A DNA stretch of 64,000 nucleotides, taken from positions 1-64,000 of the forward strand of contig NZ_JBJMAV010000002.1 of NCBI RefSeq assembly GCF_046600715.1, given 5' to 3'. Source of the stretch: Lysobacter_C viscosus (GTDB lineage Bacteria; Pseudomonadota; Gammaproteobacteria; Xanthomonadales; Xanthomonadaceae). Below the pieces are notes generated by a model. The model was not told where the DNA came from. It did not search any database and was given only the letters and a program-made list of their open reading frames with translations. This document shows, in pieces, positions 34,332 to 42,572 of this stretch (its first letter is position 1; every line of letters starts with the position of its first letter). A program made the position numbers and the translations under genes.

Positions 34332-35009
34332 TCAGTACGGCTGGCCTGCGGCGGGGGTCGGCTCCGGCTCCGGCTCGCCTTCGGGCGGTGCGGTTCCATC
34401 GCCGCGGACCGGGGCCATGGTGTCCACCGCCGGCATCGACGGGGCCACGCCATCGGCTTCCAGCGCCGGCACCCGGCCGGCCGGCGCGACGGCGCCCACG
34501 GGCATGCCCTTGGTGACCGCATCGATGCGCCGCAGCACGGCCGCAGCCATCTCGCGCTGGAGTTCACGCATCAGGATCTCGCGCTCGCCTTCGGTGCCCT
34601 CCGACTGGGTCGGCACCGAGATGTAATCGCGCGCGAGTTCGATCGTCTGCTGCGGGACCAGGGCGGTTCCGTCGGCCCGCCGCAGTTCGAACACCACCGC
34701 ATAGCGCAGGCTGAACTCCTGCGCGCGGCCGAAGGAGTCGACGCTGATCGGGGTGTCGCCCCAGCGCTCGGCCTGCAGGTCGAGCACCGCCGCATCGGCG
34801 GCATCGGCTGCCGCCGGGACCGCGCCGGCACGCGAGAGCGAGCGCGCGAGGGTTTCGGCCAGCGGGCTGTAGCGGTCGACCGAGCGGACCTTCACCGGGC
34901 CCAGGTCGGGGGGTAGCACCAGTGAATCGCGCAACTGGAAGCCACAGGCCGCCAGCGACAGGGCCAGCAGGAGGGGAGCAAGCGGTCGGAAGATGCGGGG
35001 CGTGGTCAT
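34332..35009 (-). CDS. lptE: LPS-assembly lipoprotein LptE
   Basis: This 225-aa outer membrane lipoprotein plugs the LptD barrel and helps place LPS on the cell surface. It has a signal peptide with lipobox LSLAAC (Cys22), then CGFQLRDSLVLPPDLGPVKV, typical of LptE. The C-terminal third (about 175-225, Pro/Ala/Glu-rich) is an extension of low complexity. It lies 45 bases downstream of leuS, the usual order. Confidence 0.94.
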   Translation of the reverse strand: MTTPRIFRPLAPLLLALSLAACGFQLRDSLVLPPDLGPVKVRSVDRYSPLAETLARSLSRAGAVPAAADAADAAVLDLQAERWGDTPISVDSFGRAQEFSLRYAVVFELRRADGTALVPQQTIELARDYISVPTQSEGTEGEREILMRELQREMAAAVLRRIDAVTKGMPVGAVAPAGRVPALEADGVAPSMPAVDTMAPVRGDGTAPPEGEPEPEPTPAAGQPY

Positions 35010-35054
35010 CGGGGGAGTCTGGACGAGGCTTGGCGGGGCGGCAAGACGGGGCGG

Positions 35055-37835
35055 TCAGGCCGCGGCGACGATGTTCACGATCTTGCCGGGGACCACGATG
35101 ACCTTGCGCACGGTCTGGCCCTCCAGGCTCTTGGCGACCGAGGGCTCGGCCAGCGCCATGCGCTCGGCCTCGGCACGGTCGACGTTGACCGGCACCTCGA
35201 TGGTGCCGCGCAGCTTGCCGTTGACCTGCACCGCAAGGGTCACCGCGTCGCGTACCAGTGCCGCCGGGTCTGCCCGGGGGAACGGCACGTCCTCCAGCAA
35301 TGCCTCCGGGTGTCCCAGCGCCTGCCACAGCGCGTGGCTGACATGCGGGGTCACCGGGTTGAGCAGCAGCACCATCGACGCCAGGACCTCGTGTCGGACA
35401 GCGCGCCCGGCGTCGGTCATGTCGTCGAACCGGGCCACGTGGTTGAGCAGTTCCATCAGCGCGGCAATCGCCGTGTTGAAGCTGTGGCGGCGACCGTAGT
35501 CGTCGCCGACCTTCTGGATCGTCTCGTGCAGCTGGCGACGCAGCGTCTTCTGCGCGGGCGTCAGGGCCGTGCCGGAGTCCAGCAGGTGGGCGACGTCCGG
35601 ATGGTCGGCTTGTGACACGTGCGTGGTGACTTCGCGCCAGAAGCGGCGCAGGAACCGCGCCATGCCATCGACGCCCGATTCGTTCCACTCCAGCGATTGC
35701 TCGGGGGGCGCGGCGAACATCGAGAACAGGCGCACGGTGTCGGCGCCGTACTTGCCGATCATGACCTGCGGGTCGACGCCGTTGTTCTTGGACTTGGACA
35801 TCTTCTCGATGCCGCCCACCACCACCGGACGGCCATCGGCGCGCAGCGTGGCACCGGTGATCCTGCCGCGCTCATCCCGCACCACCTCGACATCGGACGG
35901 GTTGATCCAGTCCTTGGAGCCGTCGTCGTTGTCGCGGTAGAACGTCTCGGCGATCACCATGCCCTGGGTGAGGAGGTTGCGCGCCGGCTCGTCGCTGCCT
36001 ACCAGCCCCTGGTCACGCAGGAGCTTGTGGTAGAAGCGGAAGTACAGCAGGTGCATGATCGCGTGCTCGATCCCACCGATGTACTGGTCCACCGGCAGCC
36101 AGTGGTCGGCGCGCGCATCGACCTGGGTCGCCGCGCCCGGCGAGGTGTAGCGCGCGTAGTACCAGCTCGACTCCATGAAGGTGTCGAACGTGTCGGTCTC
36201 GCGCTCGGCCGCCGCCCCGCAGGTGGGGCACGTGGTCCTGCGCCATTCCGGGTCGGCCTTGATCGGCGAGCCGGTGCCCATGAACTCGACGTCCTCGGGC
36301 AGCACCACCGGAAGCTGGTCCTCGGGCACCGGCACCGCACCGCAGCTGTCGCAATAGATAACCGGGATCGGGCAGCCCCAGTAGCGCTGGCGGCTCACGC
36401 CCCAGTCGCGCAGGCGGAAGTTGACCCGGCGCGCGCCGCGACCTTCGGCCTCCAGGCGCGAGGCGATGGCATCGAACGCCTCCGCCGATTCCATCCCGTC
36501 CCACTCGCCGGAGTTGACCAGCCAGCCGCGCTCGGTATGCGCGCCCACCTCGTCGACCTCGCGGGCATAGTCCTTCACCACCTGCACCGCCGCGGCGGTG
36601 TCGTAGGCGTCGATGGACGGCCCTCCGCCCAGGGCCGCGGCCATCGCGTCGGTGTGCCGGGCGACGTCGCGACCGATCTCGGCCAGCGCATCGCGCACCG
36701 GTTCGGGCATTACCACCACCTTGACCGGCAGGTTGTGGTTCTTGGCGAACTCCCAGTCACGCTGGTCGTGGCCGGGCACGGCCATCACCGCGCCGGTGCC
36801 GTAGTTCATCAGCACGAAGTTGGCGACGTACACGGGCAGTTCTTCGCCGCTGAGCGGGTGCACGGCGCGCAGGCCGGTGAACATGCCGCGCTTCTCCTGG
36901 GTTTCCAGTTCCGCCTCCGACACGCCGCCCTGCCGCAGCCCGGCGATGAAGCCGGCCAGCTCCGGATTGTCGCGGGCCGCGTGCGCGGCGAGCGGATGCT
37001 CGGCGGCGATGGACACGCAGGTCACGCCCATCAGCGTGTCCGGGCGGGTGGTGTAGACGCTCACCGAATCCACCGGGCGGCCCTCGCCGTCGACGACGTC
37101 GAAACGGATGTCGAGCCCTTCGGAGCGGCCGATCCAGTTGCGCTGCATGGTCTTGACCGACTCGGGCCATCCCTCCAGCGTGTCCAGCCCGTCGAGCAGC
37201 TCCTGCGCGTAGTCGGTGATCTTCAGGAACCACTGAGGGATCTCGCGCTTTTCCACGACTGCGCCGGTGCGCCACCCGCGTCCGTCGATGACCTGCTCGT
37301 TGGCCAGCACCGTCTGGTCCACCGGGTCCCAGTTCACCACCGAATTCTTGCGGTACGCCAGGCCCTGCTTCATCAGCCGCACGAACATGCGCTGCTCGTG
37401 CACGTAATAGTCCGGCGTGCAGGTGGCGAACTCGCGCGACCAGTCGATCGCGTAGCCCATCGCCTTGAGCTGCTGCTTCATGTGGGCGATGTTGGCGTAG
37501 GTCCACTTGGCCGGCGCCGTCCGGTGCTTGATCGCGGCGTTCTCGGCCGGCAGGCCGAACGCGTCCCAGCCCATCGGCTGCAGCACGTTGTGGCCGGTCA
37601 TGCGCTTGTAGCGGCTGATCACGTCGCTGATCGTGTAGTTGCGCACATGCCCCATGTGCAGCGCCCCGGAGGGGTACGGCAGCATCGACAGGCAGTAGTA
37701 CTTCGGCTTGTCCGAAGCCTCGTCCACCTCGAACGCGCGGGTACCGTCCCAGAAGCGCTGGGCGGCTGCCTCCACGGCGGAAGGGTCGAACGTGGAGGCG
37801 GGGGTCTGGGACTCGTTTGAGGCGTGGTTGGACAC
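35055..37835 (-). CDS. leuS: Leucyl-tRNA synthetase
   Basis: This 926-aa class I synthetase charges tRNA(Leu). It has the HIGH-type motif HMGH (60-63), the editing (CP1) domain about 230-420 with the threonine-rich YTTRPDTLMGVT, a Cys cluster region CDSCG/CPTCG, and KMSKSKNN at about 676. Length is slightly above E. coli LeuS. It is the first gene of the leuS-lptE-holA-nadD-rsfS series. A terminator for the upstream protease gene lies 61 bases before its start. Confidence 0.97.
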   Translation of the reverse strand: MSNHASNESQTPASTFDPSAVEAAAQRFWDGTRAFEVDEASDKPKYYCLSMLPYPSGALHMGHVRNYTISDVISRYKRMTGHNVLQPMGWDAFGLPAENAAIKHRTAPAKWTYANIAHMKQQLKAMGYAIDWSREFATCTPDYYVHEQRMFVRLMKQGLAYRKNSVVNWDPVDQTVLANEQVIDGRGWRTGAVVEKREIPQWFLKITDYAQELLDGLDTLEGWPESVKTMQRNWIGRSEGLDIRFDVVDGEGRPVDSVSVYTTRPDTLMGVTCVSIAAEHPLAAHAARDNPELAGFIAGLRQGGVSEAELETQEKRGMFTGLRAVHPLSGEELPVYVANFVLMNYGTGAVMAVPGHDQRDWEFAKNHNLPVKVVVMPEPVRDALAEIGRDVARHTDAMAAALGGGPSIDAYDTAAAVQVVKDYAREVDEVGAHTERGWLVNSGEWDGMESAEAFDAIASRLEAEGRGARRVNFRLRDWGVSRQRYWGCPIPVIYCDSCGAVPVPEDQLPVVLPEDVEFMGTGSPIKADPEWRRTTCPTCGAAAERETDTFDTFMESSWYYARYTSPGAATQVDARADHWLPVDQYIGGIEHAIMHLLYFRFYHKLLRDQGLVGSDEPARNLLTQGMVIAETFYRDNDDGSKDWINPSDVEVVRDERGRITGATLRADGRPVVVGGIEKMSKSKNNGVDPQVMIGKYGADTVRLFSMFAAPPEQSLEWNESGVDGMARFLRRFWREVTTHVSQADHPDVAHLLDSGTALTPAQKTLRRQLHETIQKVGDDYGRRHSFNTAIAALMELLNHVARFDDMTDAGRAVRHEVLASMVLLLNPVTPHVSHALWQALGHPEALLEDVPFPRADPAALVRDAVTLAVQVNGKLRGTIEVPVNVDRAEAERMALAEPSVAKSLEGQTVRKVIVVPGKIVNIVAAA

Positions 37836-37895
37836 GGTCGGCGCAGCGGGGGGAAAGACCGGGAAGCCTACCGCAGCGCCCCATGGGCCGCCACG

Positions 37896-37925
37896 CGAAA
37901 AAAGGCCCGGGCGAACCCGGGCCTT
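37896..37925 (-). terminator. Intrinsic terminator of the S8 protease gene
   Basis: A perfect 10-bp stem (aaggcccggg/cccgggcctt, 37902-37911 with 37916-37925) is followed on the minus strand by a run of T. It lies 33 bases after the protease stop and before leuS. Confidence 0.88.
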
Positions 37926-37957
37926 CCCTGCTTACAGCCTTGTGAACGGTTGGCCGA

Positions 37958-40459
37958 TCAGTCCTCGGCGCTCTGGTAGTGCGCCAGGTAACGCCCTGCC
38001 GCCACCGCGTAGGCAGCACGGGTCACGCCCTTGGTCGGGTCGAAGTACGCGTGCAACGTGGGCTGCAGGTCGAACGGACCCTGGCTGACCGCGAAGCGCG
38101 CGTTGATCAGGCCCAGGTCCAGCGCCAGCTGCACGTAGCCGCGGAGGCTGGCCGGGATCGAACCTGCATCGGCCACCGGGACCCGTTGCCCCATGTAGAA
38201 CGCGGTCAGCTCGCCCTGGAAGCCCTGCGCCTGCTCCTGCAACGCAAGGCTCTGCACCAGCGAGTACGCCAGGCTGACCCGGGTGACGCCGTCGTCGGGG
38301 CGGAACTGCCCCGCCATCAGGCCCATCACGCCTTCCTGGGTCTGGCCCAGGTCACGCAGGGCGGCGCCACGTGCCACCACGGACTCGGCGAACGGATAGT
38401 CGGCGCTGGTTTCGGACAGGTCGCTGAAGCTGGGGCGGCGGTCCAGCGGGAGGTGCTGGCGGATGCTGGTGCCCATCACCAGGTACTGGGCCATCTCCCG
38501 CCGCTTAAGGATTGCGTCGGGACGGAAGCGGCGGTCCGAGCCACCGTCCACCAACCGGTTGGCAACCGCGAACTCGATTGCCTGGCGGGCCGGATGGCGG
38601 GCGACGTCGCCCATCCCGGTGTAGCCGCCGCTGTTGAGGAAGCTCACCTCGCCCTCCACGGTGCCGGGGGCGCCGTACCCGTTGGTCACCTTCGCCGGGT
38701 CCAGCGCGACACCGGACACCGAGCCGATGCCGCGCACGGTCACGCTCCAGGTACCGACCTTGCCTGGCGCGCCAGTGCTCACCGTGGAGCCCAGCACCGG
38801 CAGCGATATCGCCGACCCGTAGCGGATGCCGTCCGGGTCGGTCAGCACCAGCGCCAGCGTGTTGTCGCCGATCGTGGCGCGCGCATTGACGAAGGCGACC
38901 TCGGGACCGACCTCGAAGGTGTACTCGCCCACGGTACCCACCGGCGCGAAGTCCACCGAGAATGGCTGCGGAGCCGACCCCGGCGCAAGCAGCGCATTGG
39001 CGTTGAACTCGCGCAGGCCATTGACGGTCATGCCGTAGTCGTCGCGCATGCCGGCGGACTCGGCGACCGCGGCGTAGGCGTTGAGATGGCCCATGCCCGC
39101 TTCCCACGGCAGCCGGCCGGTCATGTTGGTGGACGTGCGCTCGAGGATGTCCTTGACCTGCTGCGGGGTCAGGTTGGGGTTGGCCTCCAGCATCAGCGCG
39201 ACCACGCCCGACACATGCGGCGTCGCCATCGAGGTGCCGCTGGAATGGGTGTAGTACGGCACGTGCGCCGGCGCCAGGTTGGCGGTGTCCTGCTCGGACG
39301 CCAGCAGCGGCAACGCGCCCGTCAGCGCACGGGTCGACACGATGTCCACGCCGGTGGCCACCACCGTCGGCTCGTTGATGTAGGTCCACTGGCGCCCGTC
39401 GGGCATGGTGAAGTCGCCGACCTCGCCGCGCTTGCCGCGCGAGGAGAACCCGGTCAGCACGCCGTCCTTCTCGCCCGCGCCGACCGAGATCACCCACGGT
39501 GCCTGGGCGTACGGGTTGTGGGTGTCCTCGCCCGACCCGTCGTTGCCGGCGGCGAACACACTGACGATGCCGCGCTTGTACAGCTCGTAGGTCGCGACGT
39601 TGACCGGGTTGAGCGGCTCGAACTTGCCGCTGCTGCCCCAGGAATTGCTGGTGACGCGGATCGGCGCATCGAAGCTGAACTGGTTCGTCGCCGCGTAGTC
39701 GAGCCCGCCCACCGCATCCAGGATCAGCAATACGCCGCCGGAGCCGTAACCGACCATGCTGGCGCCCGGGGCGACGCCGCGGTACAGGCCGTTGGACGCC
39801 GCGCCCGTGCCACCGATCGTGCCGGCGCAATGGGTGCCATGGCCCGAGCCGGTGTCGGTGTTGGGCTGGCCTTCCACGTAGGTGATCGGCAGCATCGAGT
39901 CGATCGCGGCCAGGTTGGTCACCGCCTGGACGTTCTCCACAACGTTGCGGCCCAGCTTCAGGTCCGCATGGGTGGCGTCCACGCCCGAATCGTTGACCAC
40001 CACGCCCACGCCAGCGCCGCTGAAGGGAATTGCCCGGCCGTAGTCGCCCGGGTTCTGCACGGCCCGGGCGGCGCCGGATATCTCACGCTGCTCCTTATTG
40101 AAGTAGCGAAGCGGCGCATTGAAGTAGATGGAGGCGACGTCGTCGCGCTTGGCCAGCGCGCGGATCTCCGCAGGCGTTGCCAGCGCGCCGGCGATCGGAA
40201 GGGTGCGCATGACCACGCCCTTGTCGATGCCCAGCGTCTTGAGCGCGGCCACCTGCCCGGCACTGACCGGGGTGGACTGCTCGTAGCTGATGACGACCTG
40301 CAGCTGGTCGGTGGCCTGGGCGGCCTGCATCCGGGCGAGCAGCTGGGGATCGAGCTGCGCTTCGGCCAGCGCGATTCCGCTGGCCATGAGGCCGGCGGCG
40401 ATGGCGCAGACACGGAATGTCCGGGACTTCACGACAGGGGGGGAATGACGGACGGGCAT
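37958..40459 (-). CDS. Secreted subtilisin-like protease (S8) with C-terminal SLH-like repeats
   Basis: This is an 833-aa exported protease. A signal peptide (1 to about 33) is followed by an I9-type inhibitory pro-domain (about 52-122) and a subtilase domain (about 146-470) with Asp157 (NDSG), His207 (GHGTH), Asn306 (AAGND) and Ser410 (GTSMATP). A beta-rich segment follows (about 495-600). The last 220 residues hold three S-layer-homology-like repeats (about 622-665, 685-742, 768-828), with AIEFAVANRLVDGG and FRPDAILKRREMAQYL as the clearest. SLH domains usually anchor proteins to the cell wall or secondary polymers. GGAG precedes the start at 40459. Confidence 0.9.
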   Translation of the reverse strand: MPVRHSPPVVKSRTFRVCAIAAGLMASGIALAEAQLDPQLLARMQAAQATDQLQVVISYEQSTPVSAGQVAALKTLGIDKGVVMRTLPIAGALATPAEIRALAKRDDVASIYFNAPLRYFNKEQREISGAARAVQNPGDYGRAIPFSGAGVGVVVNDSGVDATHADLKLGRNVVENVQAVTNLAAIDSMLPITYVEGQPNTDTGSGHGTHCAGTIGGTGAASNGLYRGVAPGASMVGYGSGGVLLILDAVGGLDYAATNQFSFDAPIRVTSNSWGSSGKFEPLNPVNVATYELYKRGIVSVFAAGNDGSGEDTHNPYAQAPWVISVGAGEKDGVLTGFSSRGKRGEVGDFTMPDGRQWTYINEPTVVATGVDIVSTRALTGALPLLASEQDTANLAPAHVPYYTHSSGTSMATPHVSGVVALMLEANPNLTPQQVKDILERTSTNMTGRLPWEAGMGHLNAYAAVAESAGMRDDYGMTVNGLREFNANALLAPGSAPQPFSVDFAPVGTVGEYTFEVGPEVAFVNARATIGDNTLALVLTDPDGIRYGSAISLPVLGSTVSTGAPGKVGTWSVTVRGIGSVSGVALDPAKVTNGYGAPGTVEGEVSFLNSGGYTGMGDVARHPARQAIEFAVANRLVDGGSDRRFRPDAILKRREMAQYLVMGTSIRQHLPLDRRPSFSDLSETSADYPFAESVVARGAALRDLGQTQEGVMGLMAGQFRPDDGVTRVSLAYSLVQSLALQEQAQGFQGELTAFYMGQRVPVADAGSIPASLRGYVQLALDLGLINARFAVSQGPFDLQPTLHAYFDPTKGVTRAAYAVAAGRYLAHYQSAED

Positions 40460-40790
40460 GGTGGGCTCCGGGAATGTTCCGCTCGGGTCTGGCGGCGTGC
40501 TTCCGTTCTCCCATTGCGGCGCCCCGGCGGCCATCCGGCATTGCCTCCAGCGGGCCTGGTGGAAATCCCCCACGTCCCGCTCCACCCGCGGTTGACGCGA
40601 CATTCACCCGCCCTGACGTAATTCGAACCGGGCGCGCCGCCTGGGTGGAACTCCCTACTGACACCCGCGCGCTGCGCCGCTAGGCTCCATCCAGGGAGCT
40701 CAAGCCACTTGCCCCACGACGAAGCAGGACGCGTCGAATGGAGGGGTCGACCTGAACAAGATGCCTGGCGCAGCGCGCCGCGGAGGACAC
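40460..40790. other. Divergent promoter gap between protease and secreted protein genes
   Basis: These 331 bases hold no gene. TTGACG (40592-40597) and TAGGCT (40681-40686) are promoter-like on the plus strand but do not pair at a good spacing. The region must contain the promoters of both divergent genes. Confidence 0.4.
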
Positions 40791-41621
40791 ATGGGGATGC
40801 TCGTGAAGAATTGGCTGCTGGTATCGACCCTGTTGCTGGCGCCGGTCCTTGCCTCCGCGCAACCGATCCCGGTCCAGGTCAACGTCAGCGGCGACACCGC
40901 CACCATCGACGTTGGTGGCGTTGGCCAATCACTCGCCGACATCACCCTGACCTTTGACGACGCCAGCGGGCTGACCGCCGCCAGCCTGGGAGTCAGCGCC
41001 CAGCTGGTCAGCCTCACCGACCCGCAGTTGCTGGCACGGCTGCCTTCCGTTGACACGTCCCTGGACGGTGCGCTCCCGCTGCTGGTCACCATCGAGCCAC
41101 CGGCGCTGGGCGGGCTCAGCTTTGATCGCACGGTCCGCGTGGACCTCCACACCCATGCGCTGGTCTACACCGTCGGCAGCTCCTATCGGCTGTTCAAGGC
41201 TCCGCTGGGCGGCGCCTTCCGCGACATCACCGATGAAATCGCACCCGGCAGCGTGAGGGCGCGCGGCACCACGGGCGGCTTCTCGCAATTCCTGGTGCTC
41301 GCCGACGTGCGCGAGACGGGTAGCGTGGTCCAGCAGAAGTTCGACTGGCTGCGTGCACGCATCGATGCCGCCCCGGCAACCGAGCGCCCCCCTTTGCTGG
41401 CTCAGCTGGATGCCGCGGAGGACGCGGTGGCCATCGAGGACTATGCCGCCGCGATGGCTTCGCTCGACGCGATCCGCGCCCATGCCGCCGCGCGCGCGGG
41501 CAAGGGCCTGCAGGACCAGTGGCGGGCGACGCGCGACGCCGACAACGAGGCCGGCGAGATCATTTCCGGTGCCGCCACGCTGAAGTTCAGCATCGCCTAC
41601 CTGCGCGACTTCGGTCAGTAG
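40791..41621 (+). CDS. Exported protein of unknown function
   Basis: This 276-aa protein has a signal peptide (1 to about 24, ending ASAQ). The N-terminal part (about 25-180) is beta-rich with an Ig-like pattern (VQVNVSGDTATIDVGGVG). The C-terminal part is helical (about 185-250), with DWLRARIDAAPATERPPLLAQLDAAEDAVAIEDYAAAMASLDAIRAHA, which resembles the hydrophobic-cap helices seen at the end of some secreted proteins. I do not recognise the family. GGAGG precedes the start. It is divergent from the S8 protease and upstream of the FHA-kinase operon. Confidence 0.7.
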   Translation: MGMLVKNWLLVSTLLLAPVLASAQPIPVQVNVSGDTATIDVGGVGQSLADITLTFDDASGLTAASLGVSAQLVSLTDPQLLARLPSVDTSLDGALPLLVTIEPPALGGLSFDRTVRVDLHTHALVYTVGSSYRLFKAPLGGAFRDITDEIAPGSVRARGTTGGFSQFLVLADVRETGSVVQQKFDWLRARIDAAPATERPPLLAQLDAAEDAVAIEDYAAAMASLDAIRAHAAARAGKGLQDQWRATRDADNEAGEIISGAATLKFSIAYLRDFGQ

Positions 41622-41693
41622 GCGCGCGCCAACGGGCGAGTCGCCGCACGGCCGGGCCGTCCCGGCCGCCGAGCCGCACGCTACTATGGTGCG

Positions 41694-42572
41694 ATGCAGG
41701 CGCGACTGATCGCCTATCCGCCCGACCAGGCAGCCGTCATCCGGACACTTGAACCGGACGGCGTGCTGCGCGTCGGGCGCGAGGCTGCCAACGAGCTGGT
41801 CCTGGACCACCCCTCGGTCTCGCGGCGGCATGCCCGGATCGAGGGCAACAACGGTGCCTGGCGGCTGCACGACGAGGGCAGCAAGAACGGGTCGTTCGTT
41901 GACGGCATGTCGATCTCCTCCGGCGCCCTCTCGCAGGCCTGCTGGCTGCGGTTCGGCGACGTGTACTGCGAGTTCACCCCCTTCGACGACGCGCTCGCCG
42001 GCGCCGAAGCATCGGCCCGGGTCGCCCGTCGGGCCGCCGCCACTGCGCACACCGTCCGCATCGGCAAGCTCACCGACCTCGGCGCCCTGCTCGATGCCAG
42101 CGTGAGCGCAGTGATGGACCTGGCGCAGTGCGGGCGTGGCTTCGCATTGATGCAGGAGGAAGGCGGTGGCTTCTCGGTGCGGTCGAGCCTCTCATTGGAC
42201 CCCACCGGCATGGCCTCTAGCACGTTTGCCGGCAGCGTCGGCGCGGTACGCCGCGCGATCGACCGGCGCCGGCCGGTCATCGTCAACGATGTGCCCGGCG
42301 AGGCGTGGCTGTCCTCCCGCGCATCGGTGTCGAGCGCAGGCCTGAGCACACTGGTGTGCCTGCCCCTGCTGGACGGGGACCGGGTGCTGGGGGTGATCTA
42401 CGCCGACCGGGTGGGCCCGGGCCCGGCCATCACCACGCTGGACCTGGAGTTGCTGGAAGCCTTCGCCGAGAACGCCGCCCTGTGGATCGCCGCGCGGCGC
42501 GCCAGCGACCTGCTGGAGGCACGCCACGCGCTCCCTTGGCAGTCGATCGTCGCCGCGCACGAGGACCCCTGA
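41694..42572 (+). CDS. FHA-GAF signalling protein
   Basis: The product is a 292-aa cytoplasmic protein. The FHA domain (about 22-98) has the phosphothreonine-binding marks GRE, SVSRRHARIE and GSKNGSFVDG. A GAF domain (about 118-272) follows, with AVRRAIDRRRPVIVNDV and TLVCLPLLDGDRVLGVIYADR. FHA domains read phosphothreonine, so the likely partner is the Thr/Ser kinase encoded next, with which it shares one base (TGATG). The GAF ligand is unknown. A hairpin (41649-41668, no T tract) precedes the gene. Confidence 0.9.
   Translation: MQARLIAYPPDQAAVIRTLEPDGVLRVGREAANELVLDHPSVSRRHARIEGNNGAWRLHDEGSKNGSFVDGMSISSGALSQACWLRFGDVYCEFTPFDDALAGAEASARVARRAAATAHTVRIGKLTDLGALLDASVSAVMDLAQCGRGFALMQEEGGGFSVRSSLSLDPTGMASSTFAGSVGAVRRAIDRRRPVIVNDVPGEAWLSSRASVSSAGLSTLVCLPLLDGDRVLGVIYADRVGPGPAITTLDLELLEAFAENAALWIAARRASDLLEARHALPWQSIVAAHEDP

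Noticed and set aside
35619..37820. 733-aa open frame antisense to leuS
   Set aside because: Mirror frame caused by high GC; composition rich in His/Arg/Val and no domain, while leuS is certain.
37979..40621. 880-aa open frame antisense to the subtilase gene
   Set aside because: Mirror frame; no domain, no start signal, and the opposite strand encodes an intact protease with catalytic triad.
41649..41668. Terminator between the secreted protein and FHA-GAF gene
   Set aside because: The stem cggccggg/cccggccg is strong but has no T tract on either side.
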